Source of the DNA: Aurantibacter sp034110465
GTDB taxonomy: Bacteria > Bacteroidota > Bacteroidia > Flavobacteriales > Flavobacteriaceae
Reading direction: 5' to 3'
DNA: 46,166 bases
NCBI GenBank assembly: GCA_034110465.1
Contig: JAWUZD010000005.1
Span: 1 to 46,166 of the forward strand
The notes beneath the pieces are model-generated. The model saw nothing but the letters and a program-made list of their open reading frames with translations, searched no databases and was not told where the DNA came from. Below are positions 16,190-24,095 of the stretch, piece after piece (position 1 is the first letter of the stretch; each line of letters starts with the position of its first letter). Position numbers and translations under genes: made by a program.

Positions 16190-17722
16190 CTAATATTTAT
16201 TAGGATTTTCAATAATATCTTTTGCTTTAATTTTTATTTTATGCAAATCTTCAGGCTTCATTTTATTAAGTAAACTATACATCATTTTCATTCTAAAATT
16301 ATCTTGTAAATAGTCTCTTTTATCATCTAAAAAGTTCCAATATAAGCTGTTAAACGGACAAGCATTATCTGTTATTTTTTCTTTTACATTATAACTACAA
16401 TTACTACAATAATTTCCCATTTTATTAATGTAGCTACCACTAGAAACGTAGGGTTTTGTTGCAATCTTGCCACCATCTGCAAATTGGCTCATTCCTCTAG
16501 TATTGGGTAATTGAACCCATTCTATGGCATCTACATAAATTCCTAAATACCAGGCATCAATTTGGTCAGGGTTAATTTGAGTTAATAGTGCATAGTTTCC
16601 AGTTACCATTAAACGCTGAATATGATGTGCATAACCATTATCTAATGAGTTATTTATGGCTTTACTAACACAATTCATTTTTGTGTTTCCAGTCCAGAAA
16701 AAATCAGGAAGTTTATTATTGTTATCTAGGTAATTTAAGTTTTTGTAATCTGGCATTAAATGCCAATACATTCCTCGCATATATTCACGCCAACCAATTA
16801 TTTGTCTTATAAAACCTTCTACTTGAGAGATGTTTATGTTTTCTTCGTGTTTGCGCCAATAATTTAAGACAGTAGTTACAACATCTTTAGGTGAAATGGC
16901 TTTTATATTTAGAGCAAAAGATAATCGAGAATGGAATAAAAAGACCTGTTCTGTATGCATTGCATCTTGATAGTCTCCAAAATGAACCAACAAATGTTCA
17001 CAAAAATATTTTAGCTGTTCTAAAGCCTGACTTCTATTAATAGGATAACTAAAACTATTTTCTTTTAGATGCCCAATAGTTTTTATGTTCTCTTTTTCTA
17101 ATAAATCTAAAATATTTGATATAGGATTATTAAAATTTTTAAAAGGCGGAATTTTATCTTTTTTATTCCATTTATTACGATTGCTTTTATCGAAATTCCA
17201 TTTTCCACCTTCAGGTTGATTTCCAATAATCAAAATATCATGCTTTTTACGCATATCACGATAGAAATTTTCCATTAGGAATTGCTTTTTTCCCTTAAAG
17301 AATTCATTCAAATCTCTTCTTTTTGTATAAAAATGCTCTGTACAGTGTACTTCAGATTCTATAGATGTCTTTTCGCAAAATGAAGCTAATTGTTTATCTA
17401 ACCTATATTCATCGGGTAACTGATATTCAAATTTGCTAATTTTGTTTTCTTTAATAAGTAACTGAATATTTTCTGTAAGGTCTTGCGTGTTTTTTTTATC
17501 ATCTAAATTGAAATACACCACATTATGTCCTTCATCCTGAAGCCAATTCGAAAAATCGCGCATTGCACTAAAAAAACCAACTATTTTTTGAATATGATGT
17601 GTTACATAATCCGTTTCTTGTTTCATTTCGAATATGCAATAGGTTACATCTTCATTTTTAGATTTATACCAAGAATGCTTAGATTTAAGTTGATCTCCTA
17701 AAATTAATCGTAATGTTTTCAA
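16190..17722 (-). CDS. Fe-S bacterial cryptochrome/photolyase, (6-4) photolyase type
   Basis: A 510-aa protein of the cryptochrome/photolyase-related family (DPRP N-terminal domain, RLILGDQLKSKHSWY). Four cysteines match the [4Fe-4S] ligands of Agrobacterium PhrB: C351, C439, C442 and C455, one residue off the PhrB numbering. The HHxxR motif of prokaryotic (6-4) repair is AHHIQRLM, with His366, His367 and Arg370. Homologues carry FAD and a 6,7-dimethyl-8-ribityllumazine antenna. The expected role is light-driven repair of (6-4) photoproducts; relatives such as CryB have regulatory roles. It lies about 97 nt after cry-DASH, probably in one transcript. Confidence 0.94.
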   Translation of the reverse strand: MKTLRLILGDQLKSKHSWYKSKNEDVTYCIFEMKQETDYVTHHIQKIVGFFSAMRDFSNWLQDEGHNVVYFNLDDKKNTQDLTENIQLLIKENKISKFEYQLPDEYRLDKQLASFCEKTSIESEVHCTEHFYTKRRDLNEFFKGKKQFLMENFYRDMRKKHDILIIGNQPEGGKWNFDKSNRNKWNKKDKIPPFKNFNNPISNILDLLEKENIKTIGHLKENSFSYPINRSQALEQLKYFCEHLLVHFGDYQDAMHTEQVFLFHSRLSFALNIKAISPKDVVTTVLNYWRKHEENINISQVEGFIRQIIGWREYMRGMYWHLMPDYKNLNYLDNNNKLPDFFWTGNTKMNCVSKAINNSLDNGYAHHIQRLMVTGNYALLTQINPDQIDAWYLGIYVDAIEWVQLPNTRGMSQFADGGKIATKPYVSSGSYINKMGNYCSNCSYNVKEKITDNACPFNSLYWNFLDDKRDYLQDNFRMKMMYSLLNKMKPEDLHKIKIKAKDIIENPNKY

Positions 17723-17818
17723 ATTATGCTTATTTGTTTAAATAATTATGTCAATTGTAAATTTAATTGAATGAAAAATTGAGTTTTCATTATCTATTCT
17801 AATGTAATAAGTTAATAT

Positions 17819-19132
17819 TTAAAACAAGGTCTCTTGCAACCATAACCTTTGAAATTTCCCACTAGTATCATAGCGTTCGGATTGGAGTTTTACGTTAAAT
17901 GTCCTGTTTCTTGGATCGTTTCCAACACCAGAAACATACATCCAATTTCCGTAGTTACTATGTACATCGTAATCTATAAGTTGACTTTCAAAATAGCTTG
18001 CGCCTATGCGCCAATCTAATTCTAAGTTTTTTGAAAAATAGCTGGCAACGTTTTGTCTACCACGATTACTCATCCAACCGGTTTGTTTTAATTCTAACAT
18101 ATTGGCATTTACAAATGGTTCTTTTGTTTGTCCGTTAATCCATTTATTTATCTTTAATGGGTTTGTTTCCCAACTGTAATCTGTATTTAATATACCACCA
18201 ATTTTAAATATTTTGTTTCCGTGTTTAAGCGATACATATTTAAAATAATCACGCCAGATTAATTCAAAAACTAACCAGTAAGTCGATTCGTTTTTAAAAT
18301 TATTTTGCTCAAATTCTTTAATTTTCCAATAAATAGTTTTAGAAGAAATACTACCATTTGCTAACCAAGCAGAAAATTTGGAGCTATAATCTGTACCAAT
18401 TAACCCATTTCTGGTTTTTTTATAAAAACCAAGTTTTTTAGTTTCAAAAAAGTAGTTTTCTAAACGTTTTAAAGCTTCATTTTCTCCACCTTTAAAGGGA
18501 AATGCTGTTTTTGTAGAAGTTGTGAATTCCTCCAAACCTAAATCTTTAATTGTAGGTATAGAGGTTATGTTATCTACTAAATTTGCTTTAGGTAAAACAG
18601 GCTCTATTTTTTTAAGAACTCTAATAGAGGATTCTTTTTCGCATTTTTTTCTAAACTCAGTAAATACTCGTGGAATTTCTTCTAATTGGTAAGGAATATC
18701 TTCTGGGTGAAATAAAAATTGGTCATATGTCTCAATAAAATCTATATATAAAGGCAAATTATCTTTAAGTTCTGAAATACAATCTGACTCTTCTTGAGTC
18801 CATTCTTTTTGATAGAATATAGCATCAAAATTGAATATCTGGTTTAAATCATTTATTGCCTTAGCTGTATTTTTATAATAGATAAACAATGAGATATTAA
18901 GCGATTCTAAATTAGCTTTAAGTTCTTTAATGGTTTCAATTAAAAATTGTGCTCTAAATTTATCGGTCTTTTTAAATCCAAATTGATTTGTATCGAATTG
19001 CTTTGGGTCAAATACATAAATAGCAATTACTTTATGACTATTTGCTATTGCTTTTAATAGTGATGTATTGTCGTTTGTACGTAAATCGTTTTTAAACCAT
19101 ACTAAGCTTGTGTTGTTTTGTTTCTTCGACAT
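17819..19132 (-). CDS. Cryptochrome DASH
   Basis: 437 aa with the CRY-DASH layout. The N-terminal antenna domain is SLVWFKNDLRTNDNTSLLKA. The FAD domain includes TRNGLIGTDYSSKFSAWLAN, ELIWRDYFKYVSLKHGNKIF and YDVHSNYGNWMYVSGVGNDP. The DASH-typical end is NRTFNVKLQSERYD followed by FQRLW. DASH proteins repair CPDs in single-stranded or looped DNA and may act as light sensors. ATG at 19132 is preferred over a TTG 12 nt upstream. The first codons overlap the end of the DUF2256 gene in another frame. Confidence 0.94.
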   Translation of the reverse strand: MSKKQNNTSLVWFKNDLRTNDNTSLLKAIANSHKVIAIYVFDPKQFDTNQFGFKKTDKFRAQFLIETIKELKANLESLNISLFIYYKNTAKAINDLNQIFNFDAIFYQKEWTQEESDCISELKDNLPLYIDFIETYDQFLFHPEDIPYQLEEIPRVFTEFRKKCEKESSIRVLKKIEPVLPKANLVDNITSIPTIKDLGLEEFTTSTKTAFPFKGGENEALKRLENYFFETKKLGFYKKTRNGLIGTDYSSKFSAWLANGSISSKTIYWKIKEFEQNNFKNESTYWLVFELIWRDYFKYVSLKHGNKIFKIGGILNTDYSWETNPLKINKWINGQTKEPFVNANMLELKQTGWMSNRGRQNVASYFSKNLELDWRIGASYFESQLIDYDVHSNYGNWMYVSGVGNDPRNRTFNVKLQSERYDTSGKFQRLWLQETLF

Positions 19133-19242
19133 TTCTCGCTGCAATATTTAACGTTTTCCCAATTCTTCTCCCATTTTTTACGCCACGTAAAATATAGTTT
19201 ACACGTTTGGCAGGTTTTTTTTGGAAGATGCTGTTTTTTCAA
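19102..19242 (-). CDS. DUF2256 small zinc-finger-like protein (46 aa)
   Basis: A 46-aa protein that is easily missed. It starts with TTG (19242); a stop codon lies two codons upstream. Two CxxC-type pairs are visible: C11-x2-C14 in KKTCQTCKLYF and C34-x3-C38 in VKYCSEKCRRN, joined by the Trp-rich segment FTWRKKWEKNWENV. This is the DUF2256 signature, a probable zinc knuckle. The 3' end overlaps the CRY-DASH start by about 30 nt, indicating coupled translation. DUF2256 genes are known companions of photolyase/cryptochrome genes, sometimes fused to them. Function unknown. Confidence 0.88.
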   Translation of the reverse strand: MKKQHLPKKTCQTCKLYFTWRKKWEKNWENVKYCSEKCRRNKTTQA

Positions 19243-19299
19243 TTTTTAGACTAAATTTATAAGATTTCTTTAATTTAAAAATTATTCTGACTAAGTAAT

Positions 19300-20727
19300 C
19301 TACTCTGCATTTGCTATTTTTTTTATCATACCATTAAAAATAAAGCCGTGAAATGGTAAAACACTATACCAGTAAAGTCTTCCTGCTAATCCTTTTGGTC
19401 TAAATGTAGCACGTTGGTATACTTTTCCTTTAGCAACTTTAAACTCTAACCAAGCTTCTCCAGGTAATTTCATTTCTGCAAAAAGAATTAATCTTTTTTG
19501 ATCTTTATCAGCAACTAAAACTCGCCAAAAATCTAAAGCATCACCTGTTTTTAATTCCGTTTTGTTGGTTCTTCCTCTTCGTAATCCAATACCACCAAAT
19601 AATTTATCTACGTAACCTCTAATTTTCCACAATATAGTTCCGTAATACCAACCATTTTCTCCACCAATAGCCCAAATTTTTTCTAAAGTTTTTTCTTCAT
19701 TTAGAACCGCTAATTCTTTGATGTCTTTAAAACAACCGTATTTTGGTACCTTTAAATATTTTGTAGAAGCTTGTTTATTCTGTCGTCCATTTATAAATGC
19801 GTCTTTCCAGCTAGATGTAATACTATTGGTTTCAATTCTTACAAATGCAAATTTTATAGCATTTTTATAATTCATAGGCTTTATATCAAGAATGGTATTA
19901 ATATTACTTTTAATACCTATTATCTCAATCCCCATACTATTTACTAAAGAAGATGCTAATTTATAAGATGTTGATGTTACAAAGTACAACCAATAGCTTG
20001 ATAGTTTTGGTGTCATAACCGGAACCGTTAATATATAGCGTTTTAGTCCACGGACTTCCGAGAACTTTAAGAGCATTTGCTTATAAGTCAACACTTCTGG
20101 CCCAAAAATATCGTGAGATGTGTTGAACAGTTCTTTTTTATCTAATGCAAGCGTTAAAAATGTTAAAACATCTCTAACACTAATAGGTTGTGTTTTAGTA
20201 TTTAACCATTTAGGAGCAATCATTACAGGTAATTTTTCTACTAAATCTCTAATAATCTCAAAACTTGCACTTCCAGAACCAACTATAATTCCTGCTTTAA
20301 AAACAGTTAATGCATAAATTTTAGATTGTAAAGTGTTCTCAACATTTTTGCGAGATAATAAATGTTTTGAAAGTTTTGTATCGTTAGTTATACCGCTTAA
20401 ATATATTACTTGTTTTGTATTAGTAGTTTCAATGTAATTTTTGAAGTTAATAGCACAATCTTCTTCCATTTTATGAAACTGATCAATGGAATTAGACATA
20501 GAGTGAATTAAGTAATAAGCAGCATCTATATCTTTAGGTATATTTTTTAATGTATCCGGTTTTAAAAAATCGGCTTCTACAACTTGGATATTATCTTCTT
20601 CCTCATATTTTTTTTGAGTTCTTAATTGCCCTCTAACAGCACAAACAACTGTATGACCTTGCTCCAAAAGAATTGGAATAATTCTTTTACCAATATAACC
20701 AGATGCACCTGTAATTAAAATTTTCAT
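19300..20727 (-). CDS. NAD(P)-binding epimerase-like protein with C-terminal DUF2867
   Basis: A 475-aa protein with two parts. Residues 1 to about 300 are an atypical extended SDR: Rossmann motif ITGASGYIGKRIIP, AAYYLIHSMSNSIDQFHKME, GSGSASFEIIRDLVEKLPVM. The C-terminal about 150 residues are DUF2867: AIGGENGWYYGTILWKIRGY, RVLVADKDQKRLILFAEMKL, AGRLYWYSVLPFHGFIF. This fusion is common in Bacteroidota and proteobacterial light-responsive clusters; the substrate is not known. Between the flavin reductase and DUF2256/cry genes. Confidence 0.88.
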   Translation of the reverse strand: MKILITGASGYIGKRIIPILLEQGHTVVCAVRGQLRTQKKYEEEDNIQVVEADFLKPDTLKNIPKDIDAAYYLIHSMSNSIDQFHKMEEDCAINFKNYIETTNTKQVIYLSGITNDTKLSKHLLSRKNVENTLQSKIYALTVFKAGIIVGSGSASFEIIRDLVEKLPVMIAPKWLNTKTQPISVRDVLTFLTLALDKKELFNTSHDIFGPEVLTYKQMLLKFSEVRGLKRYILTVPVMTPKLSSYWLYFVTSTSYKLASSLVNSMGIEIIGIKSNINTILDIKPMNYKNAIKFAFVRIETNSITSSWKDAFINGRQNKQASTKYLKVPKYGCFKDIKELAVLNEEKTLEKIWAIGGENGWYYGTILWKIRGYVDKLFGGIGLRRGRTNKTELKTGDALDFWRVLVADKDQKRLILFAEMKLPGEAWLEFKVAKGKVYQRATFRPKGLAGRLYWYSVLPFHGFIFNGMIKKIANAE

Positions 20728-20758
20728 AATTAGTTATATTAAAAGATTTTGCCCTTTT

Positions 20759-21376
20759 TTAGAGACTTTTTGGTCTTTGGTAATCTAGTCGCTTTTCGAC
20801 TATTGGCAGTGCGTAAGTATCTAATCCGTTAATAGAAGCAACATTTGCTTTACTTAGGTTTAAAAAACCATCTACTTCAATAATATCTTGATTAACGTGT
20901 ATGTTTTGAATTTCTCCAATAACCAAAATAGTTCCATTTTCTTTAATTGGATATTCTGTAATATATTTCATCTCGATTTGAACCGGAGAATCCTTTACAA
21001 ATGGGGCAATACAGTTTTCTTTTATTTCTGAAGTTAAAGAAGTAACATCAAACTCCGAAATAGTTTCATCATAACTAGCAGACGTATGATGCGCATCTTC
21101 TATAATCGATTTATGAATATGATTAATTGTGTAAACTCCAGTTGCTTTTATATTGTTATAGGTATGTCTAATTACAGTTGTTGGTCTGCAAAAAAAGCCG
21201 AGTAGAGGAGGACTACTACCTATGTGTGTAACAGAACTAAAAACGGCTACGTTTTCTTGACCTGATTTTGAGGTTGATCCAATTAAATTTGCACTTTTAA
21301 AGCCAGAACAACTATTTACTAAATTTATTTTGTAAATATGTTCTAATTCTTTTAAGTAGGCTTTAGAAAAAGTCAT
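20759..21376 (-). CDS. Flavin reductase-like (FMN-binding split barrel) protein
   Basis: A 205-aa protein of the flavin_reduct family: NLIGSTSKSGQENVAVFSSV, HIGSSPPLLGFFCRPTTVIR and the loop TYNNIKATGVYTINHI. Members reduce FMN/FAD with NAD(P)H or bind flavin in split-barrel dimers. Within a group of FAD-dependent photolyases it could help keep flavin reduced, but this is inference. It starts 2 nt after the ABC1 kinase stop and is therefore in the same operon. Confidence 0.85.
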   Translation of the reverse strand: MTFSKAYLKELEHIYKINLVNSCSGFKSANLIGSTSKSGQENVAVFSSVTHIGSSPPLLGFFCRPTTVIRHTYNNIKATGVYTINHIHKSIIEDAHHTSASYDETISEFDVTSLTSEIKENCIAPFVKDSPVQIEMKYITEYPIKENGTILVIGEIQNIHVNQDIIEVDGFLNLSKANVASINGLDTYALPIVEKRLDYQRPKSL

Positions 21377-21377
21377 A

Positions 21378-22688
21378 TTACAAGTTTTTGTAATTATTTA
21401 TTTTGATATTTTGAGCCTTTAGGTCAAACATTAAGTTATACAATCCAAAAAAGGTTCTATTTATATAAATAAAGTGCTTAGAACCTCTATTTCCATTCAT
21501 TTTTTTAAGTTCAGTACTTTTACTGTAGCGTTGACCTAATTCTGTAATAGCATCAAAGAATTTTGGATCAGAAAAGTCAAAATTTTCTTCGTGAAATGGC
21601 TGTGTAAATAAACTTAGCATTTCGTGAAATAAAGCGGTGAAAAACAAAGTTTCTTCTGGTGTATCTTCCTCTTTAAGAATTTCTAATTGATACATTTTTT
21701 GATTAAAGAAATCTAAGTTTTCAATATTTTCTTTTACAGCTAGTTCAAAATAGGGCACATAGAAGTCTTCAGGAATAGTTTTCATACAACCAAAGTCTAA
21801 AGCAATAAGTTGAGCTTCTTTAGAAATCAAGAAATTCCCCGGATGCGGATCTGCGTGTACTTTTTTAAGTACATGCATTTGGTACATATAGAAATCCCAA
21901 AGCGCTTGACCAATTTTATTAGATTTTTCTTGATCTGTATTATAAGCTGTAAATTCAGATAAGTGTTCTCCAGTCATCCAATCCATAGTAATAATACGCT
22001 CTGAAGATAATTCTTCGTAATATCTTGGGAATTGTAAATTTGAAATATGCTGGCAAGCATCTACTATTTCTTTAGATTGCTTAACTTCAAGAATATAATT
22101 AGTTTCTTCAACCAATTTATCTTCAACTTCTTTAAAATATTTACCAGAATCTTTTCCTTTAATATTAAACATTTGAATAGCAATAGGTTTTACCATAGCC
22201 AAATCGCTCGAAATACTGTCGGCAACACCAGGATATTGAATTTTCACAGCAAGTTTCTTCCCATCTTTTTCTGCTAAATGCACTTGGCCAATACTAGCCG
22301 CATTAACAGAATTAAGATTAAATGTGTCAAAAATTTGGCTAGGTAACTTTCCAAAATATTTTTTAAATGTTTTTTCTACTAATGGTGCAGATAATGGTGG
22401 TACAGAAAACTGAGCCAAGGAAAACTTTTCTACATATGCTTTAGGTAGAATACTTTTTTCCATACTTAGCATTTGAGCGACTTTTAATGCGCTGCCTTTA
22501 AGTTGTTTTAGACCATCGTAAATATCTTCTGCATTATTTTCGTTTAAGCGTTGTTTTGCTTCTTCTTCGGTTTTAGTGATTTTATCACCATAATATTTAA
22601 GATAATTAACACCAACTTTAGCACCTGTAGATACTAGTTTTGATGCTCTTGATATTTTTCCAGTAGGTATACTATCTATAGTTTTCAT
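21378..22688 (-). CDS. ABC1/AarF (UbiB-like) atypical kinase family protein
   Basis: A 436-aa ADCK/UbiB-type protein. The KxGQ-type motif appears as ALKVAQMLSME (Lys-x-Ala-Gln). The A-rich loop is SVNAASIGQVHLA, the nucleotide lysine KLAVKIQYPG, the catalytic loop HADPHPGNFLI and the metal site LIALDFG. The family supports quinone metabolism in other organisms. Genes of this family often lie in bacterial light-response clusters with SDR and photolyase genes. No C-terminal transmembrane pair is evident. Separated from the TetR gene by a 98-nt gap that contains a long inverted repeat. Confidence 0.9.
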   Translation of the reverse strand: MKTIDSIPTGKISRASKLVSTGAKVGVNYLKYYGDKITKTEEEAKQRLNENNAEDIYDGLKQLKGSALKVAQMLSMEKSILPKAYVEKFSLAQFSVPPLSAPLVEKTFKKYFGKLPSQIFDTFNLNSVNAASIGQVHLAEKDGKKLAVKIQYPGVADSISSDLAMVKPIAIQMFNIKGKDSGKYFKEVEDKLVEETNYILEVKQSKEIVDACQHISNLQFPRYYEELSSERIITMDWMTGEHLSEFTAYNTDQEKSNKIGQALWDFYMYQMHVLKKVHADPHPGNFLISKEAQLIALDFGCMKTIPEDFYVPYFELAVKENIENLDFFNQKMYQLEILKEEDTPEETLFFTALFHEMLSLFTQPFHEENFDFSDPKFFDAITELGQRYSKSTELKKMNGNRGSKHFIYINRTFFGLYNLMFDLKAQNIKINNYKNL

Positions 22689-22720
22689 AGGACATTTTTT
22701 AAAGCAATAAATTAAAATAA

Positions 22721-22794
22721 TGGGATAATTTGTCTAGTTATTTCAAATACACTTAAAACCAACCAAACTCATTCAAATAACTTAAATTATCCCA
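22721..22794. repeat. Imperfect long inverted repeat between the regulator and ABC1 genes
   Basis: TGGGATAATTT (721-731) plus AGTTATTT (736-743) matches, inverted, AAATAACT (775-782) plus AAATTATCCCA (784-794), with a few unpaired bases. The right arm includes the stop codon of the TetR gene. As RNA on the minus strand it would be a hairpin of about 18 pairs without a following T-tract. It could be an mRNA stability or attenuation element. Confidence 0.55.
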
Positions 22795-23446
22795 TCTTTA
22801 TTTTTTCCTTGAAGATGAATTTTCCAAAATCAATTAAGCTTTTTAAAGGTGCTACATTTAGCACATCAAAACTTGTGTTTACAGATTTTTCTATAAATAT
22901 ATCAGTTTTTTCAAATGATGTAGATGTATCGTCTAACCAGAATTTAATTGTAATTAATAACTGTAACCAAGTAGTTTCAGTTAAACCTCTATTCTGTATT
23001 TTCTCTAATGTATCTTGCTTAACATCTATTAATTCGATATTTAAATCTTTAATATAATGTGTAAAACTTGATTTTAAACTTCCTAAAGATTGTAAAGACT
23101 TTAGACTGTTTTTGTGTTGATTTAAAGCATAAACCACATAACTTCTGTTAGCGGTAAGGTTCTCAAAAAACGTAAAATAGAAACTTAATAGTTTGTCTCT
23201 TGGTTCGAAATTAGGATAATCTTCGCTACTATGAAGTGCAACTAAGGTGTTATCGTAAAAAGCTTTGAAAATATTTTTTTCTAAAGCATCAAAAGATGAA
23301 AAATGCTCATAGAATTTAGATTCTTCAAAATTATTATGTTTAGCAAAAGCGTAAATTGTTTTAGGTTGCTCGTTATGTTCTAAAACATAATCCATATAGA
23401 ACCCATATAAATCTTGTGCTTTAATATTTTTCTTCTTAGCCATCAT
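22787..23446 (-). CDS. TetR-like transcriptional regulator of the photolyase island
   Basis: 219 aa. The N-terminal part reads like a divergent TetR helix-turn-helix: TIYAFAKHNNFEESKFYEHF and SSFDALEKNIFKAFYD, matching the TetR 'xxFYxHFxSxxxL' recognition-helix pattern. The C-terminal about 150 residues form the ligand/dimer domain typical of the flavobacterial TetR_C group. No B12-binding, BLUF or LOV domain is present, so it is not itself an obvious photoreceptor. It heads the minus-strand island and has two inverted repeats in its promoter. ATG-ATG start; the first is used here. Confidence 0.82.
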   Translation of the reverse strand: MMAKKKNIKAQDLYGFYMDYVLEHNEQPKTIYAFAKHNNFEESKFYEHFSSFDALEKNIFKAFYDNTLVALHSSEDYPNFEPRDKLLSFYFTFFENLTANRSYVVYALNQHKNSLKSLQSLGSLKSSFTHYIKDLNIELIDVKQDTLEKIQNRGLTETTWLQLLITIKFWLDDTSTSFEKTDIFIEKSVNTSFDVLNVAPLKSLIDFGKFIFKEKIKMG

Positions 23447-23460
23447 TTAATTAATTTATA

Positions 23461-23474
23461 GTATAAAGGTATAC
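23461..23474. promoter_or_regulatory. Promoter region of the TetR gene with inverted repeat over the -7 box
   Basis: GTATA-N4-TATAC (23461-23474) overlaps TACCTTTA (23471-23464 on the minus strand), a near match to the TAnnTTTG -7 element, about 18 nt before the ATG. A palindrome over the -7 box is a plausible repressor site for autoregulation. Confidence 0.45.
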
Positions 23475-23497
23475 AATGTTTAGCTGTAATTTATATT

Positions 23498-23516
23498 TGT
23501 TAAACAAAAATTAACA
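23498..23516. promoter_or_regulatory. Operator-like palindrome, copy 2 of the island motif
   Basis: TGTTAA (498-503) and TTAACA (511-516) with a 7-nt A-rich spacer. All but one base of the 19-bp site are identical to the core of the site at 14543-14561. Its centre (23507) is 36 bp from the -7 box edge (23471), as in copy 1. The rest of the 353-nt gap to cspA (23447-23799) holds the cspA promoter and otherwise AT-rich sequence with no gene. Confidence 0.65.
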
Positions 23517-23728
23517 TTATATTTTAATATTAACTCAAAACAACATTTGATTAGCTTTAGATAGTAACAATTTAAAGATAGCGATTAAAGTGCAAGAATT
23601 AAAGTCTATATACAATAGAATATAGATGTTTAAACTTTAATAATTAGCCTATAAAGTTATTATATACTAGGTTTCATTAAGTTGTAATTTTCTAAATAAT
23701 ATTTTTTTTACATGTAAATGTTAAACAA

Positions 23729-23762
23729 TTTGCTATTTATTCAATTAATGGCATTATCTTTG
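23729..23762 (+). promoter_or_regulatory. cspA promoter
   Basis: TTTG (23729-23732) and TATCTTTG (23755-23762), a good Bacteroidota -33/-7 pair with a slightly long 22-nt gap. The expected leader is about 32 nt, shorter than the long cold-shock leaders of enterobacteria. A TGTTAAACAA half-site like the island motif lies at 23719. Confidence 0.6.
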
Positions 23763-23799
23763 TCATTATAAAAGTATTAATAAATTAAATTACATTACA

Positions 23800-23991
23800 A
23801 TGAGTAAAGGAACAGTAAAATTTTTCAACGACGCTAAAGGATTTGGATTCATAACTGAAGAAGGAGTTGAAAAAGACCATTTTGTACACATTTCTGGATT
23901 AATCGATGAGATTAGAGAAGGTGACGAAGTTGAATTTGAATTACAAGAAGGAAACAAAGGATTAAACGCGGTTAACGTAAAAGTTATCTAA
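23800..23991 (+). CDS. cspA: Cold-shock protein (CspA family)
   Basis: A 63-aa single cold-shock domain. RNP1 is KGFGFIT and RNP2 is DHFVHIS; the start is MSKGTVKFFNDAKGFGF. It binds single-stranded nucleic acids and melts RNA structure. It is transcribed divergently from the TetR regulator and followed by its own terminator. Confidence 0.97.
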   Translation: MSKGTVKFFNDAKGFGFITEEGVEKDHFVHISGLIDEIREGDEVEFELQEGNKGLNAVNVKVI

Positions 23992-24020
23992 GATATATTC
24001 ATATATTTTTTCAAAAAAAA

Positions 24021-24047
24021 ACCCATCTTTAAGATGGGTTTTTTTAT
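24021..24047 (+). terminator. cspA terminator
   Basis: ACCCATCTT and AAGATGGGT form a perfect stem, flanked by eight A upstream and seven T downstream (24039-24045). About 25 nt after the cspA stop. Confidence 0.88.
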
Positions 24048-24095
24048 TGACAAATTTGAAAATAGGTAATTGTTTTCTATTATGAAACAAAGTAA

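Noticed and set aside
23719..23737. Third copy of the island palindrome upstream of cspA
   Set aside because: Only the left half (TGTTAAACAA) is present, the right arm is missing, and the distance to the -7 box differs (27 bp rather than 36).
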